DNA from: Gluconacetobacter dulcium | GTDB taxonomy: Bacteria > Pseudomonadota > Alphaproteobacteria > Acetobacterales > Acetobacteraceae | DNA length: 64,000 nucleotides | Assembly (NCBI RefSeq): GCF_014174165.1 | Contig: NZ_JABEQN010000008.1 | Location: 86,184-150,183 of the forward strand | Reading direction: 5' to 3' | In this document: positions 1 through 7,412 of the stretch, one piece after another | Numbering within the stretch: the first letter of the stretch is position 1 | How the letters are laid out: each line of letters opens with the position of its first letter | The notes under the pieces: model-generated | What the model was told of the DNA's origin: nothing | Seen by the model: only the letters and a program-made list of their open reading frames with translations | Databases searched by the model: none | Position numbers and translations under genes: made by a program

Positions 1-192
1 CTGGATGCCCCCAGGCGCTGGAGCGGCGAAAGGAAAGCCGCCGCACGGCGGCGCAATCTGCGGCGCCGTCTCGATCGCGCGGTGCCGCTGTTCGCTGATC
101 AGCTGGAGGCAGACGAACTCGCAAGACGCCCCGCCTATTTCGATGCCAGCAGTATCGAAGACGAGGAGAGAAGAAGAGAGGAGAGAACCTGA
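1..192 (+). CDS. C-terminal end of an unknown protein (cut by window edge)
   Basis: Frame 1 is open from the first base to a TGA at 190-192, giving the last 63 residues of a protein that begins outside the window. The visible part is very rich in Arg, Glu and Ala and ends in an acidic-basic tail, DEERRREERT. The DNA for this tail (159-182) recurs exactly at 746-769, where it again encodes DEERRREER before a stop. I do not recognise the family. The highly charged composition suggests a nucleic-acid-associated or coiled-coil protein, but that is only inference. Confidence 0.55.
   Translation: MDAPRRWSGERKAAARRRNLRRRLDRAVPLFADQLEADELARRPAYFDASSIEDEERRREERT
159..182 (+). repeat. 24-bp direct repeat, copy 1 (copy 2 at 746-769)
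   Basis: The 24 bases at 159-182 are identical to those at 746-769. In both places they encode DEERRREE just before a stop codon. Copy 1 closes the truncated gene at the window edge. Copy 2 closes an open stretch (about 690-779, plus strand) without a visible start codon, which may be the decayed C-terminus of a related gene. Confidence 0.7.
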
Positions 193-290
193 CATGCTCA
201 CCCGACTGGAGGATGAGGGTTCCAGTAGGAGTGAGCATTAAGCTGCCTTCTCGGTGCTGCATGCTGCAACGGGTCGCTACATGGGTGGGG

Positions 291-659
291 TCAGCGGCAG
301 ATTTGCGCCGCAACGGCGTCCAGTTTGCGCTCGTAAGAGGCCCGCTCGGCGGCGCTGAGAAAACCCTGTTTCTGCGCAAAAGCATCCGTGTTCGCACGGA
401 CCCGTTGCACATCTTTCCATAGCCGGTCCGCAGTGGGCTGACTCAGCCGGCGCGCCTTGCGCGCAGTGCTGATATCCGCCTGCAGGATATTGGCCCGCAT
501 GGAAATATGGGCTTGCCCCGGATCTTTGATCGTCCCGCCCAACTCCCCCACCAAAGAGTGTTGCTCCCCAAGATTGCAACTCGGAAACGCATCCGAGCGG
601 GTTTGTGCGTGGGCTGAGGACAGACCCAAAATCAGCCCAGAAAAAATGATTAACTTCAT
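291..659 (-). CDS. Small exported protein of unknown function
   Basis: 122 residues. The N-terminus is a clear Sec signal peptide: a Lys, a hydrophobic core and a predicted cut after SAHA, before QTRS. The mature part has cysteines near both ends (SCNLG and QICR) and a basic helical middle, so it may be a small disulfide-bonded periplasmic protein. It stands alone on the minus strand between two short plus-strand relics. No family was recognised. The small size and exported nature resemble lysozyme-inhibitor-like or DUF1311-like proteins, but I cannot confirm this. Confidence 0.7.
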   Translation of the reverse strand: MKLIIFSGLILGLSSAHAQTRSDAFPSCNLGEQHSLVGELGGTIKDPGQAHISMRANILQADISTARKARRLSQPTADRLWKDVQRVRANTDAFAQKQGFLSAAERASYERKLDAVAAQICR

Positions 660-745
660 CGATCACTCCAATTCCGCACTGCTCGTTATAGTCTCCTGGG
701 CGTCGATTTCACACCAAGCGTGTCGCACGTGCCGTCGGAGCTGCC

Positions 746-769
746 AGACGAGGAGAGAAGAAGAGAGGA
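746..769 (+). repeat. 24-bp direct repeat, copy 2
   Basis: Exact copy of 159-182. It lies in an open frame that can be read from about 690 to a TAA at 777-779 and has the same DEERRREER ending, but no start codon is visible upstream. This is consistent with a truncated gene fragment left by a duplication or recombination. Confidence 0.65.
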
Positions 770-797
770 AAGAAATTAAGGAAGAGGGCAGGTCGCT

Positions 798-880
798 CTC
801 ATGGGGTGGCGGCCGGTGCAAGGGTTCGTCGCAGGCTCCCGGCGCAAGCGCCGCCCTTGCACCGGCCGCCACCCCATGAG
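798..880. repeat. 27-bp perfect inverted repeat (large hairpin)
   Basis: Bases 798-824 are the exact reverse complement of 854-880, a 27-bp uninterrupted stem of high GC. The 29-base loop holds a second small palindrome, GGCGCAAGCGCC. No T-run follows, so it is not a standard terminator. A weaker element of the same design, with the same inner palindrome, lies at 15610-15650. It may be a protein binding site, a structured RNA or a replication or transfer signal. Confidence 0.85.
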
Positions 881-979
881 GCGCGGAAAGCATCGAGGAG
901 AAGAAGAAAGAGGGGTCAGCGCTGTCTGCCCTGTCTTCGGCTCCCGATGCCTTTCCATCCGAGCCGCAGGAGCGCCCTC

Positions 980-1159
980 ATGGCAGACCATCGCAAAACC
1001 CCGACACGTCTGACCGATACGTTCGAAGCCATTGCGCTGATCGGTAGCAGCGTTGTGATCGCATTGACCGCATGGCTGATCATCGCCGCGCCGGCCTTTC
1101 TCGCCGGGATTCCGTCAGATCTCGATCACCGGCACCCGGTTCAGGTCGCGGCCCGATGA
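980..1159 (+). CDS. Small single-span membrane protein
   Basis: 59 residues starting MADHRKTP at 980. One hydrophobic segment runs from about residue 18 to 41 (IALIGSS to AAPAFL), with a basic N-terminus and a polar tail. The stop overlaps the next start (ATGA at 1156-1159), so it is the first gene of a short operon. The open frame extends further upstream, but that part crosses the 27-bp hairpin and reads like non-coding sequence, so the ATG at 980 was chosen. Function unknown. Confidence 0.5.
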   Translation: MADHRKTPTRLTDTFEAIALIGSSVVIALTAWLIIAAPAFLAGIPSDLDHRHPVQVAAR

Positions 1160-1377
1160 GCGGACACGCCGAAGCCCACGACGGATCGGGGGGCGCCATC
1201 ACGGCGTCTCCCAATTCCTGCACCGAGACAGTGGATGCGCTGGTCGACGAGGCTCTTGCCTATCAGGCCGAGTCCTTCGACGCCGATGAGCCGATCGACG
1301 GCGGCGACCTGGTGGAATGGTTTGCGGCCTGGCGGATCGCGCTGCGCGAGGCGCGGCGGCACGAGCGGCAGGTTTGA
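1156..1377 (+). CDS. Small acidic unknown protein
   Basis: 73 residues starting at the ATG that overlaps the preceding stop codon. It is rich in Ala, Glu and Asp with a basic C-terminus (REARRHERQV) and probably helical. It ends 4 bases before the start of the methylase gene, so translation is likely coupled. No recognisable family. It could be a small partner of the methylase, but only position supports that. Confidence 0.5.
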   Translation: MSGHAEAHDGSGGAITASPNSCTETVDALVDEALAYQAESFDADEPIDGGDLVEWFAAWRIALREARRHERQV

Positions 1378-1381
1378 ACCG

Positions 1382-2164
1382 ATGTCCGGCCGGATCAAGA
1401 CGATCGCGAAGCTGCTCGAAGCGGCCCGGTATCGGCACGACCTCTACACGACGTTCTCCGACTGTATGGAGGCGATGGCGATTTCCATGGCGAATGCCGT
1501 CGACCTGACGCAGCGCGAGGAGCGGGAAGCCCGGTATCTGAAGATCGTCGGCCGCTATGACCGGCAGACGATCGAGACCTAGCCCCAGGTCCTCGCGGAG
1601 GTTGCCCTCGCGCTGGAGGAAAGCCCGACCGACATTCTCGGCGCCGTCTTCGGGATGCTGGAACTGCACAATGCGCATCGGGGCCAGTTCTTCACGCCAT
1701 TCGAGGTGTGCCGCCTCATGGCGGGAGTTCTTATCGGCGATGGCGGGGAGGCCCGGGGAATCATCGAGCAATCCGGATTTGTCACGGTGCAGGAGCCGGC
1801 CTGCGGTGCCGGCGCCATGGTTATCGCCCTTGCCGAGGCGTTGCGGGACGCCGGGATCAATTACCAGCAACACATGCACGTCACCGCGATCGACGTGGAT
1901 CCCCGCGCAGCGCACATGGCGTTCGTCCAGTTCTCGCTGCTGCATATCCCGGCGACCGTGATCGTTGGCAATTCGCTGACGCTGGAGACCCGCGAATACT
2001 GGTTCACGCCGGCACATATTCTCGGCGGGTGGTCGCGCAAGCTGGCCGCAAGTGCTGCTGCTGCGCCTGAGGCTTCAGTCCCGGTCGCCCCCGTGGCGAC
2101 GCCAGGTGTGCCCACCCAGCCAGTGCCCGCCGAGCGCCCGCTGCTGCAACTTTCCCTGTTCTGA
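1382..2164 (+). pseudogene. N6-adenine DNA methylase-like gene interrupted by an in-frame TAG
   Basis: The reading frame runs from ATG 1382 to TGA 2162-2164 (260 codons) but holds a TAG at 1580-1582. Sequence on both sides belongs to one protein of the plasmid N-6 DNA methylase type: an N-terminal helical part, then GQFFTP, then the SAM-binding motif PACGAGAM (about residue 139), then AIDVD. No frameshift is involved, only one stop. The downstream half could restart at ATG 1655 but would lack the N-terminal region. A classical NPPY/NPPF motif is not obvious, so even an intact protein may be an unusual or inactive methylase. Alternatives are suppression or readthrough of amber, or a sequencing error. 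Confidence 0.75.
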
Positions 2165-2191
2165 ACCGCGCCGAAGCGCTGGAGAAATGCC

Positions 2192-2590
2192 ATGATCCGC
2201 CAATATTACGCCTCCCCCTTTCAGGGGGGCGATAACCCGCTGCGCGTCGGCTGCGTTGCGGTCGGCACAATCTTCCGCCTGCCGGCGCCCAGGGAGCGTT
2301 ACGCATCCTGGATCGTGGAGGCGTTTCTGAATGGCCAGTGCATGGCCTGTGCCTACAACCGGCGCACCGGGCGCTGGGAGGACCGCTACCTCTCCCGCCG
2401 CTCCGACACCGTGGTTATCCGCTCTCTGGCGCATGGCAAGCGTGTGACCGTCGCCTTGCGTTGGCTTCTGCACGAGGGAGGGGACGACGCGATCGCCGCG
2501 CCCTATCCCGACCTGCCCGACGTGTACCGCTTCCATGGCGCCTATCGCCGTGCGGCCGGGGCCCGGTGCGCGGGGAGGATCGCGGCATGA
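2192..2590 (+). CDS. Unknown protein, 132 residues
   Basis: Starts MIRQYYASPF at 2192 with a GGAG ribosome site 8 bases upstream. It is a compact, mixed-composition protein without membrane segments or a recognised domain. Aromatic and Arg residues are common (YNRRTGRWEDRYLSRRS). Its stop overlaps the next start (ATGA at 2587), and it follows the methylase gene by 27 bases, so the two genes after the methylase form one operon with it. Function unknown. Confidence 0.6.
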   Translation: MIRQYYASPFQGGDNPLRVGCVAVGTIFRLPAPRERYASWIVEAFLNGQCMACAYNRRTGRWEDRYLSRRSDTVVIRSLAHGKRVTVALRWLLHEGGDDAIAAPYPDLPDVYRFHGAYRRAAGARCAGRIAA

Positions 2591-3105
2591 CGGTCGGCGT
2601 TCAGTTTCCGGCCCTTCGGCGTCCGGCGCTGGCCGCCGGGGGCTTTACCGCGACCCGCTGGCACAGTGCCGACGAGAAGGCGCGGATGGGCGACGCGATC
2701 CTGGCCTTCATTGCGCGGGGCATGCCGAGGTCCGGATGGACAATGTCGCTCTACAACCGGCTGTCGAACATGTTCGGCTTCATCGCGCATTACGACCGGC
2801 ACGGCTTCTGGCACACCCATTTCGCCAGCACGGCAGGGCGGGTCGCGTTCCTCGAGCAGATCGCGGGTTATCCGTGCTGGGGGCAGCCGACGGCAGTCTG
2901 GTCGGACGTCGAGCGGGAGATCCGGGCTCGCGTTCTCGAGTCCGGGCTGATTGCGGCGTACCGCGCCCAGGAGAGGCAGGAGACGGCATGCGCCGAGCGG
3001 GAGCAACTGGCCCGCCTATTGGTGAAACATGGCCAAGCGCAGCACGGAGACCTGCATGCTGCCGCAGCGAGGCCCGGACCGGCTTCGCAATTGTCGCTCA
3101 TCTAG
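2587..3105 (+). CDS. Unknown protein, 172 residues
   Basis: Starts at the ATG overlapping the previous stop. Mixed helical protein with several Trp and His residues (SMFG..HYDRHGFWHTHF). The C-terminus is Ala/Gln-rich and ends QLSLI, similar to the LLQLSLF end of the methylase gene. No known family. Tight coupling to the preceding gene suggests a shared role. Confidence 0.6.
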   Translation: MTVGVQFPALRRPALAAGGFTATRWHSADEKARMGDAILAFIARGMPRSGWTMSLYNRLSNMFGFIAHYDRHGFWHTHFASTAGRVAFLEQIAGYPCWGQPTAVWSDVEREIRARVLESGLIAAYRAQERQETACAEREQLARLLVKHGQAQHGDLHAAAARPGPASQLSLI

Positions 3106-3148
3106 GTGCAATGCACCCGGCCCGAGAACAATGCGGCCGGGTGTCGGA

Positions 3149-3658
3149 TTATGCCGCTTGTGCGGTCAGCAGGCGGCCGTGGCCGTCCAGTTTGGACTCC
3201 ATGAAGGGGACTGCCATCCGCGGTACCCTGCGGATGATGAACTCCGAGCCGGTCGGAATCCACAGCCACCACTGGAGACCCTTGTGCTCGAGGAGAGGCT
3301 CGCCTCGCACGAACCGAATGCCCTTCCCTGCTCGGGGAATCAAGCGGTCCTTCAATACGCCCGCGACCTGCCGCCCGCCGAGATAGATATCGTCGTGGAA
3401 GCGTCGAAACAGCGGGGAGCCGCCGTTTTCTTCGACCGCGACTGTGAGGTCGACCTGATCTGCTACCGTCTCCGGCCGGCCGTCCACGCCGAAGAGCATA
3501 TGGCACATGGCGCGCAAGTCGGATTCCCATTTGGCTTCGAACCGCCATTTGCCCTTGCCGACGAATCGTCCGCGATATCGGCGAGCCTGGGTGGAGAGCT
3601 CGGGGTGGAACGGCGCTTCGAGCGTAATGTAGGCCCCGTCGACCGAAAGTATCGCCAT
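3149..3658 (-). CDS. Unknown plasmid protein, 169 residues
   Basis: Starts MAILSVDG at 3658, chosen because GAGG lies 7 bases upstream; the frame is open further up but has no better start. It is a soluble beta-rich protein with repeated basic-aromatic patches (RRYRGRFVGKGKWRFEAKW, GLQWWLW). It is convergent with the gene ending at 3105. I recognise no family. The KGKWRFEAKW part resembles small nucleic-acid-binding beta folds, but this is only an impression. Confidence 0.6.
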   Translation of the reverse strand: MAILSVDGAYITLEAPFHPELSTQARRYRGRFVGKGKWRFEAKWESDLRAMCHMLFGVDGRPETVADQVDLTVAVEENGGSPLFRRFHDDIYLGGRQVAGVLKDRLIPRAGKGIRFVRGEPLLEHKGLQWWLWIPTGSEFIIRRVPRMAVPFMESKLDGHGRLLTAQAA

Positions 3659-4039
3659 GATGATGACCTCAGTGTGAGTCGAAACTGTCGTGATTCTATT
3701 GGCGTCGATTCGCGATGTACAGACAAAAATGTAGCGGGACAGAAGAAAAGATCGTGATTGAGCAAAGAGAGTCACGAAAGAGAAGGGAGGGGTGGGGAAG
3801 GCAGTGGCTGTAGCCGCGTCGCCCTCGGGTTGCTGCGGTCTGGACCGGGCGGCTCTCCCGTTAATCCCCGGCCTGCGGCCGCCTGCGGTTCCGGCGTCAC
3901 CGTGAAGCGGCACGCCGCTTCCGCACCACTGACGCCTTCAGGGATCAACACTCGCTTTCCGCCCGGTCCCTGTCGACCGCACCCGAGGGAGACGCGGCTA
4001 CCGCCCCGTCCGGGAAGAGAAACGAGAAGGAAATCAGAG
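3659..4039. other. Non-coding region upstream of ssb
   Basis: 381 bases between the divergent gene at 3658 and ssb at 4040. The part from about 3690 to 3770 is AT-richer and should hold the promoter of the minus-strand gene. The rest is very GC-rich with several short palindromes (around 3870-3900). No reliable -35/-10 pair or gene was found. Confidence 0.4.
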
Positions 4040-4531
4040 ATGGCCGGAAGCGTGAACAAGGTGGTCCTGGTCGGCAACCTGGGCAAGGATCCCGAGGTCC
4101 GGAACGCGCAGAATGGCGCGAAGATCGTCAGCGTCACTCTGGCGACCAGCGAAAGCTGGACCGACAAGGCATCCGGCGAGCGCCGCGAGAAGACCGAGTG
4201 GCATCGCGTCGTGATCTTCAACGAGCGGATTGCCGACGTTGCGGAGCGTTTCCTGCGCAAGGGACGCAAGATCTATCTGGAAGGCGCGCTTCAGACCCGC
4301 AAATGGACGGATCAGTCCGGCCAGGAGCGCTACACGACCGAAATCGTGGTCGATCGCTTTCGGGGCGACCTTGTGCTGCTGGACAGTGCCGGGAGCCACA
4401 GTGACGAAAGCCGCTACGGGCTCGACGACCGGCCCTCGCGTAGCGCACCGGCCCGCGATAGCGCGTTCGGTGGCGGCAGCGCCGGCGCCGGGCTCGATGA
4501 CGAAATTCCCTTCGCGCCGTGCGTCGACTGA
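4040..4531 (+). CDS. ssb: Single-stranded DNA-binding protein, variant C-terminus
   Basis: 163 residues. Residues 1-110 are a typical bacterial SSB OB-fold ([41 protein letters not shown]), followed by a Gly/Ser/Ala-rich linker. SSB proteins normally end in an acidic tip such as DDDIPF that binds repair and replication partners. Here DDEIPF is present but is followed by five more residues, APCVD, so the tip is not terminal. Start at MAGS (4040) is fixed by homology. A second SSB with a normal end is encoded at 17777. Plasmid SSBs protect transferred single strands and can dampen the SOS response in the recipient. Confidence 0.95.
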   Translation: MAGSVNKVVLVGNLGKDPEVRNAQNGAKIVSVTLATSESWTDKASGERREKTEWHRVVIFNERIADVAERFLRKGRKIYLEGALQTRKWTDQSGQERYTTEIVVDRFRGDLVLLDSAGSHSDESRYGLDDRPSRSAPARDSAFGGGSAGAGLDDEIPFAPCVD

Positions 4532-4606
4532 AGCCCGTGCCGCCGTGTCGCCGGACACGGTGGCAGGACCGCTGACGCGGTCGCATCCGGAAAAGGAAGA
4601 ATTGCC

Positions 4607-4840
4607 ATGTGCCAGTTTTCTACGGGGCTCGATCCTGTGTTCTCAGCGCCCGTGCTCCATCGTGCGGCGACTGTCGGCATTCGCATCGGCGCCGCGCGCC
4701 GTTCATTCGCTGAAGCGGCGCTGCTGGTGGACGAGGCGGCCGAAGCCGCCATCAGCGCCGCGGCCCGCGCCGCGTGGCGGCGCGAGGCCCATGCGTTCCA
4801 TCGCTCAGCGCGTCGCCTGCTGTTCGATGTGGCCCATTGA
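4607..4840 (+). CDS. Small Ala-rich unknown protein
   Basis: 77 residues with a good ribosome site (GGAAG, 7 bases before ATG 4607). Ala/Arg-rich helical protein (EAALLVDEAAEAAISAAARAAWRREA) with a basic C-terminus. Its last 36 bases overlap, in opposite orientation, the end of the gene at 4805-5326. Function unknown. Confidence 0.5.
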   Translation: MCQFSTGLDPVFSAPVLHRAATVGIRIGAARRSFAEAALLVDEAAEAAISAAARAAWRREAHAFHRSARRLLFDVAH

Positions 4841-5326
4841 TGCGCCCGCATGCGCGATCAGGGCCTCGTCCAGCACCGACCACGCGGCAAGCAGCCGGGT
4901 CCCCGTGCGCCAGGCGATCATGGTGGTGCTTGCCACCCGGGCCTGATACGCCTCATTCCACATCTCGTCCCTGGTCTGGCGTTCGGCTTCCCATGTCAGG
5001 TCGCGCAGCTCGCTGAAGCGACGGACCATGCGTTCGACGAGCGGTTGAAACCAACGGGTGACTTCCTCGCGCGCGGTTTGCGGATCCGGATGCAGCGTGA
5101 TGTCGCCAAGCATTTTCATGCCGGTACGACGGCCCTGTGCCTCGACAGCGGTGGGTTCCGGGGGGGCTCCCAAGCCGTGACGGGCGAGCAGGTTGTACAC
5201 CGTGCCGTATTCGGGCAAGAGGTTACGAATCTGCTCTGCAGTGGGCGTCGTCCGACGCTCGACCGGAAAGCGGAGCAGGGTGCGTTCGGTCCGGTCGCGT
5301 TTGATCAGATCGCTCATAGAGAGCAT
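4805..5326 (-). CDS. Unknown helical protein, 173 residues
   Basis: Start at ATG 5326 (MLSMSDLI; a second ATG at 5317 is possible). The open frame continues upstream into the nuclease gene region but that part reads as antisense. The protein is soluble, helical and Arg/Glu-rich in the middle (VERMVRRFSELRDLTWEAERQTRDEMWNEA), likely a coiled coil. It diverges from the nuclease gene with only 39 bases between starts, so both promoters must overlap. No family recognised. Confidence 0.55.
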   Translation of the reverse strand: MLSMSDLIKRDRTERTLLRFPVERRTTPTAEQIRNLLPEYGTVYNLLARHGLGAPPEPTAVEAQGRRTGMKMLGDITLHPDPQTAREEVTRWFQPLVERMVRRFSELRDLTWEAERQTRDEMWNEAYQARVASTTMIAWRTGTRLLAAWSVLDEALIAHAGASMGHIEQQATR

Positions 5327-5365
5327 AGAAGACTCGCCAATGCGATAAAGTAAAGGGATAACAGT

Positions 5366-6280
5366 ATGTTGCGTGCATTTTTGCAGGCGCTCGCCGGCTT
5401 GTTTGCCGGCACCGCCGTCCTGTGCACGGCGACGAGTGCCTTGGCTGGGGAATGCGACGGGTTCGGCGCCGGGAACAAGCTCCCGGCGCTCGTCAATCCC
5501 CGGTTGGCGCCGCGAACAACGCTCCTGTGCAATAGGGCTTACGCGTCGTTCAATTCCGGGCTTGCCCACGAACCATTGTGGTCCGCTGAACGGCTGGCGG
5601 AAGAAGACCTGGAAGGGGCGGAACGGGTCGGCCGGGTGACGCGATATTTTCATGTCGAACCCCGCGTTCCCGAGGGTGATCAGGCGACGCTGTCGGATTA
5701 TCGGGGCTCCGGCTACGATCGAGGGCACCTCACGCCATCCGGCGACGCGCCGGATGCGCGCGCGCAGGAGCAGACATTCTCCCTCGCGAATGTCGTACCC
5801 CAGACGCCGGCGCTGAATGAGGGGATCTGGGCCGGTGTGGAAATGGCCGTACGCGACCTGGTGCGGCGGGATGGCGTCATCTACGTCGTCACCGGGCCGG
5901 CCTTCCATGGACAGAAGCAGGCGATCGGGAGCGACAATGTGCTGGTGCCGAGTTCGACCTGGAAGGCCATCTATGACCCGGTGGAGGAGAAGACCGGGGT
6001 CTATGTGTGCAAGAACAACGATGCTCCAACCTGCACGACCGTCAGTGTAGCAACGTTGATTCAGGAGGTCGGGATCGATCCCTTCCCGGGTCTTTCGGAC
6101 ACCTTGAAGGCGCAGGCTCCGGATCTTCCACAGCCCGAGGCCAGCCCCTATGCTCCGCGCTCGCGAGCGAGGCGGACGGGCTGGGAAGGTGCCGGTCGAT
6201 CCGGCATGCTTCGCGACGCGGAGAGGGCGGGAACAACGGCGCTGCACGGATTGGCGCGGACATTGGAGGGCGGCCAGTGA
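5366..6280 (+). CDS. Exported DNA/RNA non-specific endonuclease (DRGH family)
   Basis: 304 residues. A Sec signal peptide (hydrophobic residues 5-24, cut after SALA) is followed by an endonuclease_NS (NUC1/Serratia nuclease type) domain. The DRGH motif is complete, with catalytic His121, and the metal-binding Asn151 (NEGIW) lies 30 residues later, the spacing of the Serratia enzyme (His89/Asn119). Such enzymes cut DNA and RNA without sequence preference outside the cytoplasm. On a conjugative plasmid a periplasmic nuclease may degrade incoming DNA or help recycle nucleic acid, as with relatives encoded by other conjugative plasmids. The C-terminal 60 residues are a Pro/Arg-rich extension. The stop overlaps the next gene (GTGA). 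Confidence 0.9.
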   Translation: MLRAFLQALAGLFAGTAVLCTATSALAGECDGFGAGNKLPALVNPRLAPRTTLLCNRAYASFNSGLAHEPLWSAERLAEEDLEGAERVGRVTRYFHVEPRVPEGDQATLSDYRGSGYDRGHLTPSGDAPDARAQEQTFSLANVVPQTPALNEGIWAGVEMAVRDLVRRDGVIYVVTGPAFHGQKQAIGSDNVLVPSSTWKAIYDPVEEKTGVYVCKNNDAPTCTTVSVATLIQEVGIDPFPGLSDTLKAQAPDLPQPEASPYAPRSRARRTGWEGAGRSGMLRDAERAGTTALHGLARTLEGGQ

Positions 6281-6528
6281 GCTTCACACCTTTTGTCGAT
6301 GATGGTGGGAGCCTGTCGGTCGACGGCCTGACGATCGAGAATGGCGAGGAGCGTGTTGCGCTCTATGGACGCCTTTCCATCGGCAAGGATCAGGCCGGGC
6401 TGAAGGACGCGAAGGCGCTGAAGGCGATCGTCGACGCGCTGGTCGCCCGTCTGGAGCACGAACCCTCCCTGCCGAGCCATCTGCCGCCAGGGGAGAAGGC
6501 GCATCCGGTCGACGACCCGTTCGTCTGA
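6277..6528 (+). CDS. Small acidic protein coupled to the nuclease gene
   Basis: 83 residues starting with GTG that overlaps the nuclease stop (GTGA at 6277-6280). It is acidic, with a beta-type N-terminal half (DDGGSLSVDGLTIENGEERVALYG) and a helical region of Lys/Ala (KDAKALKAIVDALVARLE). No signal peptide, so it stays in the cytoplasm and is unlikely to meet the mature exported nuclease. Function unknown; inhibitor or regulator roles are speculation. Confidence 0.6.
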   Translation: MSFTPFVDDGGSLSVDGLTIENGEERVALYGRLSIGKDQAGLKDAKALKAIVDALVARLEHEPSLPSHLPPGEKAHPVDDPFV

Positions 6529-6804
6529 TCAGGCAGGCGTATAGCCGCGGCGCCGACGAATGACGACCTGGTCGGCCAGCGCGTTCACGGCGGCGCCTTC
6601 ATCAGGGTGTAGATCGAGGCGTTGCGTGCCTCTTGTGCCGATCCGTCCCCACTGGCGAACCAGGACGGCGCCGCCGAACAGTTCCGGCTGAATCGACAGG
6701 GAATAGAAGCGCCATTCGTTCTTCTCGGGCCGGATCCGGCGGAAATGGGCGCTGACGGGAAACAGATTTATCTGGGAGGCAGCCGGCCGGCGTTTACGGG
6801 TCAT
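6529..6804 (-). CDS. WGR-domain protein
   Basis: 91 residues. Start at ATG 6804, with AGAGGAG one base upstream. The core contains the WGR signature (RQWGRIGTRGTQR) within the usual context: aromatic FYSLSIQPELFGG before it and a helix after it (EGAAVNALADQVVIRRRRGY). WGR domains bind nucleic acid ends in PARPs and occur as stand-alone small proteins in Alphaproteobacteria and their plasmids. It is convergent with the nuclease operon, its stop abutting the stop of the 83-residue gene. Confidence 0.85.
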   Translation of the reverse strand: MTRKRRPAASQINLFPVSAHFRRIRPEKNEWRFYSLSIQPELFGGAVLVRQWGRIGTRGTQRLDLHPDEGAAVNALADQVVIRRRRGYTPA

Positions 6805-6884
6805 GCTCCTCTGGTCTCCGGACTGTTTGGCCCAGGACCTATCATGTCGCGATTCAGGGTACCAGAGAAATCGCGCCTGCGCGC

Positions 6885-6908
6885 AGTCACAAACGCTTCC
6901 TCCATGAT
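6885..6908 (+). promoter_or_regulatory. AGTCACAAAC-N8-CATGAT promoter-like site
   Basis: One of eight sites with the box AGTCACAAAC, 8 bases, then a hexamer with A at position 2 and T at position 6 (see findings). This site points into the 6905-7412 gap, toward the small open frame at 6941. Base context upstream is GCGC, as at 26388 and 45161. Confidence 0.5.
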
Positions 6909-6940
6909 GCGAGGAAGGCGTGGACTGCGGAGAGGACGCA

Positions 6941-7138
6941 ATGGAAACACAGACGGGGATGGCGGCGAGAGGGACGACGATCCCTGGAATGCTGCCGTGT
7001 GCTGCGCGGGAAGCAGTGGGTGCCACAAGCCTCACTCCGGGCAAGACGCCTTCCACCCCATCTTCCTCCGCTGCGCTCCGTGCAGACGGGTCCCCTGAGA
7101 AGGCATCTTGCCCTGCGTTGCGTTTGCGGCGGTCCTGA
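6941..7138 (+). CDS. Possible small protein downstream of a conserved promoter-like box
   Basis: 65 residues beginning METQTGMAARG, with a strong GGAGAGG ribosome site 5 bases before the ATG and one of the AGTCACAAAC sites 50 bases upstream. Composition (Ala, Thr, Ser, Pro, Gly) is not clearly that of a folded protein, and no family is recognised. Without the promoter and ribosome site I would not call it. Confidence 0.3.
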   Translation: METQTGMAARGTTIPGMLPCAAREAVGATSLTPGKTPSTPSSSAALRADGSPEKASCPALRLRRS

Positions 7139-7310
7139 AAGTGTCGGGACGAAAGGCGTCGCTGCGCATCGCTTTCGCCCTGTCGCCTCCGGCTCGGGTC
7201 GAACGAAAGGCTGTCGTCTTCTTTTTCTTTGTGCAAGCGGTAAACGCGATACGATGCGGGTAATTCCGTTGTGTGTATTTGGTTTTTATGAAGTGGATTG
7301 CGGTTTTGTA

Positions 7311-7339
7311 TTGTAATTAATGCGGTGAATGCCTATACT
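7311..7339 (+). promoter_or_regulatory. Sigma-70-type promoter of the TOPRIM-helicase operon
   Basis: TTGTAA (7311-7316), a 17-base spacer and TATACT (7334-7339), set in the only AT-rich stretch of the neighbourhood (about 7230-7345). It lies 74 bases before the ATG at 7413, which has its own AAAGGGA ribosome site. It should drive 7413, 8378 and 9417 as one transcript. Confidence 0.6.
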
Positions 7340-7412
7340 GACTTTGAAATCAAACGGGTGTTGAGGCTCACCTCCGAGAAGAGCGCCACCTGGACTGCGA
7401 AAGGGATCCGAA

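Noticed and set aside
1199..2017. Minus-strand frame of 272 codons opposite the methylase
   Set aside because: The plus strand has recognisable methylase motifs; the minus frame has none.
5327..6247. N-terminal extension of the 4805-5326 minus gene across the nuclease
   Set aside because: The extension is antisense to a gene with a proven catalytic motif; the ATG at 5326 gives a sensible protein.
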